Position numbers and translations under genes: made by a program
Shown here: positions 19,092 to 27,878 of the stretch, in pieces
Layout of the letters: every line of letters begins with the position of its first letter
How positions within the stretch are numbered: the first letter of the stretch is position 1
Notes under the pieces: generated by a model
Told to the model about the DNA's origin: nothing
Database searches by the model: none
What the model saw: only the letters and a program-made list of their open reading frames with translations
Assembly (NCBI GenBank): GCA_963773635.1
Contig: CAVZBW010000005.1
Location: 62,001-126,000 of the forward strand
DNA: 64,000 bases
Direction: 5' to 3'
Source of the DNA: CAVZBW01 sp963773635
GTDB taxonomy: Bacteria; Actinomycetota; Acidimicrobiia; Acidimicrobiales; RAAP-2

Positions 19092-21117
19092 ATGGGATCG
19101 CTGGGGCGGTTGTTCGCTCTTTGACCGCAGTTGGGTCGCGTGCTCCCGTCGTGTTGCAAGTTCTGTCGGCCTCGTCGTTGCCGCTGCAGCGCTCGTCGGC
19201 CTCGGGGGCGCGCCCGGCTTGCCGGGGCCGCACTCTCCGACAGCTGCGCTCACCGCTGCCGCGCCGTGGACATGGACCAACCGGGGTCCCGCACTCGGCG
19301 CCGTGCCGATCGCCGGCGGCCAGGGCAGGGGCGTCTCCTGCGTGACGGTGAACCACTGCGTCGCGGTGGGCGACGACGGTCTCGTCATGTACACCGACGA
19401 CGGCGGCCTCACGCTGCACTGGTCGTCCGTGCCATGGAGCGACTCCCTCACCGCCCAGGGTTACCGGCTGGGGGGTGCGTCACGTGCACCCTTGCGAGTT
19501 GCCTCGCCGTCTCGACGAGCGCGGTCGACAACACGCAGTCCCACGTCTACCGCAGCACCGACGGCGGCGCGACGTGGACCGATACCGGGGTCCTGCCGTT
19601 GGACGGCATCACGCAATGGGCGAGCGCCGTGGCCTGCGACCAGAACGTCCACTGCGTCGCCGTGGGTCCCGGCGGCGGGATCTGGCGGTCGACCGACGAC
19701 GGCAGCACGTGGAGTGCGATCCCGCCTCCCCCGACACCGCTCGCGTACTTCACGGTGACGTGTCCAAGGGTCGACTCCTGCGTGGCGGCCTCGCCGACGG
19801 AGACCTCGACCATCGTCGGGGGGGTCGTGTCCAGCGTGGTGCCCGGCGGCAAGGGTGACCTGACGGCGCTGTCCTGCGGGGCGACCGATTCCTGCCTGGC
19901 GACGACGAGCCAGCACGACGTGCTGCGCAGCGACGACGTCGGCGAGCACTGGACCAACCTCGGGCCAGACGCTGCCGACCGCGGTGACCGTGAAGGAGCT
20001 CTCCTGCACGACGGCCCGAGATTGCGTGGGCTTGGCGGACACCGGCAAGCGAGTGGCGCGCACCCTGAACGGCGGCGAGACGTGGACCAGGTCCATCCTT
20101 CCCGCTCCGGGCGTGGCCGGAGCCTCCGATCTCACGTGCAGGACCATGCGGTGCGTCGCCGTCGGCGGGAGTGCGCTGTACATGAATTCGGTCAACGGAG
20201 GGGTGGACTGGCTGACGGTCAACTACGTGCCCGGCATGTCCGCCATCGACTGTCAGACGTCCTTCCTGGCGGGGTCGGTCTGCGTGAGCGGGGGGATGAG
20301 CGACATCGGCACGTCGGCGACGGACGGCGCGTTTTGGCATGCTCCGATCGAGGGCGTGGCGGCGCTCAACGTCTTCTCGGTCTCCTGCGCGGCGCTGCCG
20401 AGCTGCGTTGCGCTCACCGGGACCAACGTGCTGCGCAGCGTGGACGGCGGCGACCGCTGGCTCGCAGGCCCCGCGCCCTGGTCGGTGACCGCCGGGGCGC
20501 CCACGGGCGGGACCTGTGTCGGCGCCCTGTTCTGCGTCGCCGTCGGCGGGTCGTCGGTCTTCACCAGCCTGACGGGCACCCTCACCTGGTCGCTGTCGAC
20601 GGTGCCGGGCGGACCCATGCTCGGCGCGGTCAGTTGCCCGACCACGGCGCTGTGCTTCGCGCTCGACAAGACCAACGGGATCGTCTACCGCGGGGCGCGC
20701 ACGGTCGGAGGCCTGGGCCAGCCGGAGTGGAGCTGGCGGGCCACGGACCTCAACCTCGACCCCTCGACCGCGGCCAACGCCATCGCCTGCCCGACCGCGA
20801 CGACGTGTGAGATCGTCGGCACCGCGGGGACCACCCTGCGGTCAGACGACGGTGGCATCACGTGGTCGCAGGTTACGACCGACACGGCCGACGCCTGGGG
20901 CGCCCTGTCCTGTCCCTCGGCGACGCTCTGTGTCGCCGGTGGCGGGGTGAGCACCGGACCCGACACCGGCAAAGTGCTCCTCGGGGTGAGCGACGACGGG
21001 GGCGCGACGTGGACCCGGCAGGTCCTCGGGGTGGGCAAGGCGATCGCCACGATCGACTGCCCGAGCACGACGTTGTGCGTCGCGGCGGGCGACACCGTCT
21101 ATACGGGACATCCGTAG
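19092..21117 (+). pseudogene. Secreted YCF48/BNR-repeat beta-propeller protein, multiple frameshifts
   Basis: A strong GGAGGGAGG precedes the ATG at 19092, but that frame stops after ten codons. The next frame supplies a signal sequence (SSVGLVVAAAALVGLGGAPG) and the first repeat (VNHCVAVGDDGLVMYTDDGG). A shift at the G run 19470-19475 and another near 19965 connect the rest, ending at 21117. The protein of about 670 residues repeats two elements: a cysteine-framed strand (SCxTTxxCVAVG) and an Asp-box (STDGGATWT, SVDGGDRWL, SDDGGITWS). This is the sialidase-like or YCF48-like propeller pattern, so it is probably an extracytoplasmic scaffold or binding protein. The evenly kept motifs argue that it is intact in the cell and miscalled here. 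Confidence 0.75.
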
Positions 21118-21120
21118 GGT

Positions 21121-21187
21121 CAGCGCACTCGACGAGCCGCCGGGCCAACACCGGCGTGCCGGTCCCTCCGAGCACGAACACCCGCAC
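21121..21187 (-). pseudogene. Possible N-terminal remnant of an NAD(P)-binding epimerase/reductase
   Basis: On the reverse strand a GTG at 21187 begins VRVFVLGGTGTPVLARRLVE, which looks like the first beta strand and glycine-rich turn of a Rossmann-type extended SDR. The similarity ends after about 20 residues, where the sequence meets the end of the propeller gene, and no C-terminal part exists. It may be a fragment left by a rearrangement. The match is short and could be chance. Confidence 0.2.
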
Positions 21188-21259
21188 GGTGCCTGTGTAG
21201 CATCCCGCGATGCCTCGTCCCTCGCCGCCCGTTTCCGGGTTCGTGCAGACGACAGCGCC

Positions 21260-22384
21260 ATGGCCTGGTCGGTGAACGTGGGGGGGAGGCCGGCGATCGT
21301 GCCCACCCCCGAGCAGCAGTCCTTGCTGCAGGCCGCCGTGCTCCCCCGACACGAGGCCCTCCGCACCTGGGCGGCCTGGCGTGAGGCCGGCGGCGTCATC
21401 GATGACCTCGACGCGACCACCCAGGCGTTGCTACCGGAGCTTTGCCGGCGACTGCTGTCGCTCGGGGTGAACGATCCCGACATGGGACGCCTCAAGGGCG
21501 CCTATCGACGGTGCTGGTACGAGAACCACCACGTGATGCGCGTCGTCCGACCGGCGCTCGAGATCCTGGTGGAGGCAGGGATCTCGACGATGCTGTGCAA
21601 GGGGGCTGCGCTCATCGTCGGCTACGGGCGTGACCCGGGGGCGCGGCCGATGGCCGATGTCGATGTGGTGGTGCCGCCGAACCAGGCACGCCGTGCGCTC
21701 GAGATCGTGACCGGCGCCGGATACTGGCCGACGGGGGGGATCGAGCCCTTTGGAGCCCTGCGGGTGCGTCGGGGCCTCAATCTGGCGGGTCCCGGCACCG
21801 ATGGGGGTCGCCTGGACCTGCACTGGACGACCTTGCCCGGGCCGGACGCTGGGCCGGGGGTCTTCGATCGCGCTCGCCCGGCCACCCTCCTCGGCGTCCC
21901 GACGACGGTTCCCTCGCCGACCGACGCCTTGCTCAGCGTGCTGGCCCACGGGACGAGCTTCGATGCCGGGCCGGTGCGCTGGGTGCTCGACGGCACGTTC
22001 TGCCTCTGGGCGTTTGGTGACGCCGTGGATTGGGATCGCTTCGTCGTGCGTGCCCGGTATCACCGGCTCGCACGGCAGCTGGCCATCGCCCTCGACGCCC
22101 TCCGGAGCCAGTACGCCGCAGCCGTCCCTGAAGGGGTCGTCGACGCGCTCGAGAACGCACCCTCGACTCTGTGGGACCGGGCTCTCTGGATGCTGCAGTG
22201 CCACCCGCTCCCTCGCGGTCAGCGCTGGCCGTACCTCCTCAACGAGTGGAGCCGGGCACGTCGGGAGCCCTATCCCGGGGGGAAGGTCGGGAGCTTCGCC
22301 GACTTCGTCGCGGCGCGGATCCAGGCCCAGGATCTGGCGGATCTCGTCGGGCGGATCCGCCGACACGAGGCTCCCTGGGTATAG
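21260..22384 (+). CDS. Nucleotidyltransferase-family protein (PF14907-like)
   Basis: The 374-residue protein starts at an ATG at 21260. Its centre has the nucleotidyltransferase pattern ILVEAGISTMLCKGAALIVG followed by GARPMADVDVVVPP, where the DVD carboxylates would bind metal and nucleotide; a strand with RLDLHWTTLPG supplies a third acidic residue. The C-terminal half is helical, with DALLSVLAHG and an RLARQLAIALDAL stretch. Members of this family occur in biosynthetic clusters, including some lasso-peptide clusters, and may add a nucleotide to a peptide or sugar. It is the first gene of a likely operon with the PqqD-like protein, the HprK-related kinase and two GT2 enzymes. The substrate is unknown. 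Confidence 0.78.
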   Translation: MAWSVNVGGRPAIVPTPEQQSLLQAAVLPRHEALRTWAAWREAGGVIDDLDATTQALLPELCRRLLSLGVNDPDMGRLKGAYRRCWYENHHVMRVVRPALEILVEAGISTMLCKGAALIVGYGRDPGARPMADVDVVVPPNQARRALEIVTGAGYWPTGGIEPFGALRVRRGLNLAGPGTDGGRLDLHWTTLPGPDAGPGVFDRARPATLLGVPTTVPSPTDALLSVLAHGTSFDAGPVRWVLDGTFCLWAFGDAVDWDRFVVRARYHRLARQLAIALDALRSQYAAAVPEGVVDALENAPSTLWDRALWMLQCHPLPRGQRWPYLLNEWSRARREPYPGGKVGSFADFVAARIQAQDLADLVGRIRRHEAPWV

Positions 22385-22542
22385 GGGACACGAGGCGCGG
22401 GCACGCCAATAGCGGCCCCTGAGAAAATGCGGCCTGGACGGGAGCGGGAGTTCTACACTAAGCGGTTAGCACCATGGACCAGGATCGATGTGGTTGAGCG
22501 ATGAAGCATGGCAGGGCAACGCGATAATGGCAGTCCACCAGC

Positions 22543-23040
22543 ATGAATGACGTCCCGGTCGGGGGCCTGCGCGTGGAGCTCGACAGCCCGAGGGTGATCG
22601 CGCAAGTCATCGACGACGAGGTCGTGGCCATCAATCTCGAGACCGGGTCGTATTACAGCCTGCGGGGCTCGGCTGCGGCCATCTGGAGCCTCTTGCTCCA
22701 AGGTCGCACGGTTGCCGACGTTGCGAGCCGTCTCGGTTTCCGCTACGAGGCCGAGCCCGACGCGATCCGGATCCAGGCGGAGAGGTTCGTGACCGAGTTG
22801 CTCGCCGAGAGCCTGCTGCGTCCTGCGGAGGGGACCGGAGGCTCCTTCGAGGGGGTCGACGAGTCGGGCGGCGGCGACCCGAGCGAAGCCGCGGCCGACG
22901 GTGTCGGCAGAATCGACTTCGACCCTCCTGCCATTGAGCGCTTCACCGACATGGAAGACCTGCTCATGTTCGACCCCGTGCACGATGTGAGCGGCGAGGG
23001 ATGGCCGCATGTGGGCCCGCCCCCGGACCAAGGCGGCTGA
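22543..23040 (+). CDS. PqqD-family protein of an HprK-related peptide system
   Basis: The 165-residue product has the PqqD fold in residues 1-95: a beta hairpin DEVVAINLETGSYYSL, the GSAAAIWSLL helix, and helices ending in RFVTELLAESLL. PqqD proteins bind leader peptides of ribosomally made, modified peptides and present them to enzymes. The remaining tail is acidic and ends with MEDLLMFDPVHDVSGEGWP, a motif also seen in PqqD-like proteins encoded beside HprK-related kinases. The gene overlaps the kinase gene by 32 bases. No obvious precursor peptide is adjacent, so the tail itself may be the modified substrate; that is inference. Confidence 0.75.
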   Translation: MNDVPVGGLRVELDSPRVIAQVIDDEVVAINLETGSYYSLRGSAAAIWSLLLQGRTVADVASRLGFRYEAEPDAIRIQAERFVTELLAESLLRPAEGTGGSFEGVDESGGGDPSEAAADGVGRIDFDPPAIERFTDMEDLLMFDPVHDVSGEGWPHVGPPPDQGG

Positions 23041-24118
23041 GGTCGGCGAGACGGCGACGATAGAGACGGCGGAGCAACTGCAGAGCTGCCTGGCGGCCCT
23101 GCAGAGCGCTTTTGACGGCGCGGTCGCACGTGGCGGGGAGCTGCGGCGCACGTTGCGGGTCTCCGGCCTGGCCATCTCGTTGCGGATCGCCGGTCAGGCC
23201 ATGGACGACGCGACTTGGCCCGCCCTGTCCCATCTCGAGGAGTCGGCACTCGGAGCCGAGCCCGACCTCTCGATACTCGTCTGGGACGGCGAGCGTGGCT
23301 CGCCGCGGGGTCCGGCGCATCCCCCGGACCCGGTCGACGCACCCGTGGTTCGCCCGATCTACCGGACACCGACCATGGTCCTCTACGACGAGGCCGGTGG
23401 CGGGCTGAGCGCCGTCGACTTCGACGGCTCGGTGGCGACGTACTCGGTCGCGGACGCCGCCGCCGTGCCCGTCTGGGACCGGGGCTCCCCGCTGCGGCTG
23501 ATCCTCAATTGGTGGTTGCAGCGCAGGGGGCTCCACATCGTGCACGCCGCGGCCGTGGGCGTCCGCGGGGGGGTGGTCCTGCTCGGCGGCAAGGGCGGTT
23601 CGGGCAAGAGCACGGTGGCCCTCGCCTCCCTCCGTGCGGGCCTCGAATACCTGGGAGACGACTACGTGCTGCTGGGAGGGTCGTCTCCTGGCCATCGGGC
23701 CTTTCCGCTCTACCGCTCGGCCAAGCTGGAGGTGCGGCACTGGGGGCATCACGCCTGGCTCCTGCCGGACGCCTCGTTGGTGGATCCCGCGGACGAGAAG
23801 GTCCTCGGCTTCGTGGATCGCGAGTACCTGGCGGGCCGAGCCGCCGGCCTGCCGGTGCGGGCCGTCGTGCTGCCGAGGGTGACGGATCGAACGCGCCCGA
23901 GGATTGTGGGGATGGCGCCCGGCCGGGCGCTCTTGGCGCTCGCTCCCTCCACGCTCCTCCAGCTGCGGGGCGGGGACGGCTCTGGCATGGACGCGCTGAG
24001 CGCTCTGCTGCGAGATGTGCCCAGCTACTCCCTCGAGCTCGGGACGGACGTGGGCGCGGTGCCCGACCTGCTCCGTCGGCTCCTGGAGGACCTGGGGGGC
24101 GATCAGGTTGGGTGCTGA
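23009..24118 (+). CDS. HprK-related serine kinase-like protein
   Basis: The 369-residue protein has an N-terminal domain of about 170 residues without clear family and then an HPr-kinase-type P-loop (LLGGKGGSGKSTVAL, near residues 190-203), preceded by GLHIVHAAAVGVRGG and followed by YLGDDYVLLGG, where the acidic pair corresponds to the catalytic Asp region of HprK. The length exceeds classical HprK/P, and the phosphotransferase-system partner HPr is not encoded nearby. In the paeninodin lasso-peptide pathway an HprK homologue phosphorylates a precursor peptide; the PqqD-like neighbour suggests a peptide target here too. An upstream ATG within the PqqD gene is the start, implying translational coupling. 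Confidence 0.78.
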   Translation: MWARPRTKAAEVGETATIETAEQLQSCLAALQSAFDGAVARGGELRRTLRVSGLAISLRIAGQAMDDATWPALSHLEESALGAEPDLSILVWDGERGSPRGPAHPPDPVDAPVVRPIYRTPTMVLYDEAGGGLSAVDFDGSVATYSVADAAAVPVWDRGSPLRLILNWWLQRRGLHIVHAAAVGVRGGVVLLGGKGGSGKSTVALASLRAGLEYLGDDYVLLGGSSPGHRAFPLYRSAKLEVRHWGHHAWLLPDASLVDPADEKVLGFVDREYLAGRAAGLPVRAVVLPRVTDRTRPRIVGMAPGRALLALAPSTLLQLRGGDGSGMDALSALLRDVPSYSLELGTDVGAVPDLLRRLLEDLGGDQVGC

Positions 24119-24134
24119 TCGGTCAGAGGGCCTC

Positions 24135-24824
24135 GTGAGCGTGGTCATTCCCGTCCACAACGGCGCCGACTTTCTCCGAGACGCGATCGAGAGCGCCCAG
24201 GCACAAGAGGGCCATGAGGTCGAGGTGGTGGTGGTGGACGACGGCTCTACCGACGGGAGTCGCGAGGTGGCTGAGGCGGTCCCCGGCGTGCGCTGCGTGT
24301 CCCAGACCCACGCCGGCCCATCGGCCGCCAGGAACGCCGGTGTCGAGGACTCGACCGGGGAATTCCTCGCCTTTCTCGACGCCGACGATCTGATGCCGCA
24401 GTCCAAACTGTCGATCCAGGTCGGTCACCTGCGCGCGCACCCGGACGTCGGGTGCGTGCTGGGCCGCCAAGAGCTGCTGCTCGAGCCCGGGGTAGACCCC
24501 CCCGACTGGGTGACCGCTCCACCGATTCTCGCCTACGGGGAGTCGGAGCCCGGCCGCTTCGATCAGGTGCCACCGATGTCGATGGTGGTTCGACGCAGCG
24601 TGTTCGACGAGGTCGGCCCCTTCGACACCCGGTTCACCCTGTCGGAGGACGTCGACTGGATCCTGCGTCTGCGGGAGAAGGGCATCGGGCTCGAGCTCCT
24701 GGAGGACGTCGTGCTGATCCGGCGACTCCACGGCCGCAACCTGACCTATGACAGCCCGGGCCTCCAGGCGGCGATGTTCGCCGTCCTCAGGGCTCGGATC
24801 GACCGTCGGCGGGGCGAGAGATGA
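24135..24824 (+). CDS. GT2-family glycosyltransferase
   Basis: The start is set at the GTG at 24135 (VSVVIPVHNGADFLRDAIES) behind AGAGG; a TTG at 24108 overlapping the kinase gene is the alternative. The GT-A fold is marked by VVVVDDGSTDGSREVAEA, SAARNAGVEDSTGEFLAFLD and the metal-binding DADD. The later block FTLSEDVDWILRLREKG contains the acceptor-side ED motif. The C-terminal IRRLHGRN recurs as LRRLHGASN in the next gene, so the two are paralogues. It probably glycosylates the product of this cassette or an envelope glycan. The donor is unknown. Confidence 0.82.
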   Translation: MSVVIPVHNGADFLRDAIESAQAQEGHEVEVVVVDDGSTDGSREVAEAVPGVRCVSQTHAGPSAARNAGVEDSTGEFLAFLDADDLMPQSKLSIQVGHLRAHPDVGCVLGRQELLLEPGVDPPDWVTAPPILAYGESEPGRFDQVPPMSMVVRRSVFDEVGPFDTRFTLSEDVDWILRLREKGIGLELLEDVVLIRRLHGRNLTYDSPGLQAAMFAVLRARIDRRRGER

Positions 24825-25513
24825 GAGGGCCGCGTCTCAGCGTGATCATCCCGGCCTTCGAGGCGGCGCCCTTCCTCGGCGAGGCGCTCCAGAGCGTGCT
24901 CGCACAAGGCTACGAGCCGCTCGAGGTGATCGTGGTCGACGACGGCTCGACCGACGGCGGCGATGTGATCGCCTCGGGGTTTGGGGGGGTCGTGTCCCTC
25001 GTGCGCCAGCAGCACCGGGGCGCCGGCGCGGCGCGCAACCATGGCCTTCGGACCTCGAGGGGCGAGCTGGTTGCGTTTCTCGACGCCGACAACCGCTACG
25101 CGGAGGGTGCTCTCGACCGGCTCGTCGGGGTGCTCCACGCGGATCCGGAGGTCGACATCGTGTTTGGGGCAATGCAGGAGTTCGTCTCCGACGTCCAACC
25201 CGTCCCCCTCGGGATGTCCACCCGTCCACCGGCGACCACGGGGCCGGTTCGCCTGCCCGGCACCTTCGTGGCCCGCCGGGCTGCTGTGGATCGGATCGGT
25301 CCCTTCGCCGAGCACCTGCGCCGCGGCGAGGTGGTCGATTGGATGGCGCGAGCCGACGAATTGGACCTGTGTGGTCGCTTCATCGAGGACATCGTGCTCC
25401 TGCGGCGACTCCACGGCGCCAGCAACGGTCTGCGACAGCTGGGACACGAGGACGAGTACCTCCGTGTCGTCAAGGCTGCCCTGGACCGCCGTCGGGGCGT
25501 GGAGGCTGGCTGA
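24821..25513 (+). CDS. GT2-family glycosyltransferase
   Basis: The ATG at 24821 overlaps the previous stop as ATGA, showing translational coupling. The 230-residue protein repeats the GT2 plan: LSVIIPAFEAAPFLGEALQS, VIVVDDGSTDGG, GAGAARNHGLRTSRGELVAF and DADN. In the acceptor region the paralogue's SEDVDWILR is replaced by RGEVVDWMARADE, so specificity probably differs. The shared LLRRLHG ending suggests duplication of a single ancestor. It closes the nucleotidyltransferase, PqqD, HprK and GT2 operon and is convergent with purU. Confidence 0.82.
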   Translation: MRGPRLSVIIPAFEAAPFLGEALQSVLAQGYEPLEVIVVDDGSTDGGDVIASGFGGVVSLVRQQHRGAGAARNHGLRTSRGELVAFLDADNRYAEGALDRLVGVLHADPEVDIVFGAMQEFVSDVQPVPLGMSTRPPATTGPVRLPGTFVARRAAVDRIGPFAEHLRRGEVVDWMARADELDLCGRFIEDIVLLRRLHGASNGLRQLGHEDEYLRVVKAALDRRRGVEAG

Positions 25514-25534
25514 TCCCGCTGACTCGGACGACGG

Positions 25535-26407
25535 TCAGCGAAAGACGACCGTCCGGCCGTCGTTGATCATCACCCGGTGCTGGAGGTGCCAGGTGACGGC
25601 GCGGGCCAGGGCCACGCATTCGAGGTCGCGTCCCACGGCGGTGAGCTCGTCGGGGGACTGGGCGTGGTCGACCCGAGCGACCTCCTGCTCGATGATCGGC
25701 CCCTCGTCGAGCTGCGAGGTGACGTAGTGCGCGGTCGCCCCGATCAGCTTGACCCCGCGCCGGTAGGCCTGGTGGTAGGGGCGGGCGCCCTTGAAGCTCG
25801 GGAGGAACGAATGGTGGATGTTGATCGCCCGACCGGTCAGGAGCTCGACGGTGGGCGGGGAGAGGATCTGCATGTAGCGGGCCAGGATCACGACGTCGAC
25901 CCCGAGCTCCTCCACCATGACGCGCAGCTTGTCCTCCTGCGCCTCCCGGATGTCCGGGTGCACGGGCAGGTGGCGGAATTCGACACCGTAGGAACGGGTG
26001 AGCGCCTCGAAGTCGGGATGGTTCGAGACCACCGCGGCGATCTCCGCGGGCAACGAGCCGCTCTGATGGCGATAGAGCAGATCGTTGAGGCAGTGGCCGA
26101 GCTTGCTCACGAGGATGAGTACCGAGGGCCGGGTCAGCGCGTCGTGCACCCCGACCGACATATCGAAGCTCCGGGCCAGCGGCTCGATCTCGCGGCGGAG
26201 GTGCTCGACGCGTACCGGACGTGGAAGGTCGACCTGGAGCCGCATGAAGAAGTGGCGGCCCACCGGGTCCACGTATTGCTGGCTCTCCAAGATGTTGACC
26301 CGACGGTCGGCGAGGAACCCCGAGACCGCGTGGATGATCCCCACCCGGTCGGGGCATCGGAGGACCACAATGGCCTCTCGCTCGGGGGTGGAGTCGTCGG
26401 GGCTCAT
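25535..26407 (-). CDS. purU: Formyltetrahydrofolate deformylase
   Basis: PurU hydrolyses 10-formyltetrahydrofolate to formate and tetrahydrofolate, balancing one-carbon pools and feeding formate to purine synthesis. The 290-residue protein has an N-terminal ACT domain (CPDRVGIIHAVSGFLADRRV) and a C-terminal formyltransferase domain. The catalytic triad is visible as N196 and H198 in INIHHSFLPSFKGARPYHQA and D234 in SQLDEGP. Length and order are normal for the family. Its ATG overlaps the stop of the histidine kinase gene by four bases (ATGA), so it is the last gene of a regulator, kinase and PurU operon, an unusual partner for a two-component system. Confidence 0.93.
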   Translation of the reverse strand: MSPDDSTPEREAIVVLRCPDRVGIIHAVSGFLADRRVNILESQQYVDPVGRHFFMRLQVDLPRPVRVEHLRREIEPLARSFDMSVGVHDALTRPSVLILVSKLGHCLNDLLYRHQSGSLPAEIAAVVSNHPDFEALTRSYGVEFRHLPVHPDIREAQEDKLRVMVEELGVDVVILARYMQILSPPTVELLTGRAINIHHSFLPSFKGARPYHQAYRRGVKLIGATAHYVTSQLDEGPIIEQEVARVDHAQSPDELTAVGRDLECVALARAVTWHLQHRVMINDGRTVVFR

Positions 26408-27875
26408 GGCGCGCCGGAGACTCTATCTGCGGCCTCGTCGACGGCCCGGCGCCTCTCGGGACCGGCGCCGGGCGTCGAGTCGGTGAGGGCACCAGGACTG
26501 GCGCCCGGGACCGCCCCAGGGATACGGAGCTGCACCGAGGCTCCGCCTCCGGGACGGTTGGATGCGCTCGCCGCGCCCCCGTGGGCCTCGACGACCCCCT
26601 TCACGATGGCCAGGCCCAGGCCGGTCCCGCCATCGCCTCGAGAGCGGCTGGCGTCGGCCCGGCGAAATCGCTCAAAGGCATGCGGCAGGAAGGTCGGGTC
26701 GAACCCGGGACCCTCGTCGAGCACGTCGATCAGGAGCGCCTCCCCCTCCGCCCGGGCCGAGAGCACGATCCGGCTGCCGGCGGGCGCGAAGCGCAGGGCG
26801 TTGTCGACGAGGTTGTCGACGGCCTGGCGGAGGCGCCCCGGGTCGACTGCGAGCGCTCAGGCCGGGCGGGGCCTCGACCGTGCAGACGACCCCGGCCGCC
26901 GCGCTGCGGGCGGATCCGGCGCTCGCGCTCTCGTCCAGCAATTGAGCGACGTCGGCCAGCTCGATCCGGAGCGGCAGTTGGCGCTGGTCGAGCCGGGCGA
27001 GGAGGAGGAGATCCTCGGTGAGCCTCGTCAGGCGCTCCACCTCCCGGGAGGCGTTCTGCACGGCGACGGTGAGCTCCTCGCGTGTCCTGCCCGGGCGACG
27101 ACGCGAGCTCGAGCTCGCCACGCAGCACCGTGAAGGGCGTGCGCAGCTCGTGGCTGGCGTCCGCGATGAGGTCGCGCTCCCTCTGCAGCGCCCGTTGCAG
27201 CCGAGCGAGGAGGTCGTTCATGGTCCTGGCCAACGCGGCGATCTCGTCCCGGGTGGAGGGGACGCGCACCGTCGTCGGCGGTGATGCCACGCCCCGCTCG
27301 GGGATCGCTGCCACCTCGCGCCGGAGGCGTTCGACGGGCCGGAGCGCACCGGTCGCCAGTGCGTAGGCCCCCGCCCCGGCGAGGACCACGAACAGCGAGC
27401 ACCCGATGGCGAGCTCCCGGATCACCCGGCTGATCGTCGAGTCGTAGGAGCTGAGCGAGGTACCCACGACGGTGACCCAACCGGATCGCTGGACAAGGGG
27501 TTGGGCCAGGAGGCGCTCGGACTCTCCCTCGAGCTGCTGCGTCAGGAGGATCCGTCCCCGGCGGGCGCGGTTGAGGTCGGCCGTGGAGAGGACGGGCCGT
27601 GCCCCCGCCTCCTCACTCCCCGCCCGGACCCGGCCGGTCGTATCCACGATCTGCACCAGGTACTCCGGCGGGTTACCGGCCACCCCCGAGGAGGACCCTG
27701 CCCGGGCGGTAGGCGAAAGGTACTGCGGGGCCTGGGCCGCCTGAGAAGCCAGCTGCCCATCGATGGAGGAGAGGAGCGACGACGAGAGCGTCGCCACGAA
27801 GAGCCACCCCCCGAGCGAGAGGAGTACCGCCGAGGCCAGCACGAAGACGAGGGAGAGCCGCAGGCGAATCGACAT
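26404..27875 (-). pseudogene. Sensor histidine kinase (HAMP-HisKA-HATPase), two frameshifts
   Basis: From the ATG at 27875 the protein has a membrane segment (LSLVFVLASAVLLSLGGWLF), a periplasmic sensor of about 125 residues, a second membrane segment (IGCSLFVVLAGAGAYALATG), a HAMP region and the phosphoacceptor block DASHELRTPFTVLRGELELA. A shift near 27095 leads to REELTVAVQNASREVERLTR and LLLLARLDQRQL. A second near 26860 leads to the ATP-binding part: VDPGRLRQAVDNLVDNALRF (N box), DEGPGFD and GGTGLGLAIVKGVVEAHGG. All boxes are conserved, so the gene is probably functional and miscalled. It follows the response regulator by three bases and overlaps purU. Confidence 0.82.
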
Positions 27876-27878
27876 CGG

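Noticed and set aside
15594..19451. Very long reverse-strand open frame opposite prpE
   Set aside because: Only the part from 18998 downward to about 18040 encodes recognisable protein (the pentapeptide gene); the rest is a GC-rich shadow of prpE and has no family motifs.
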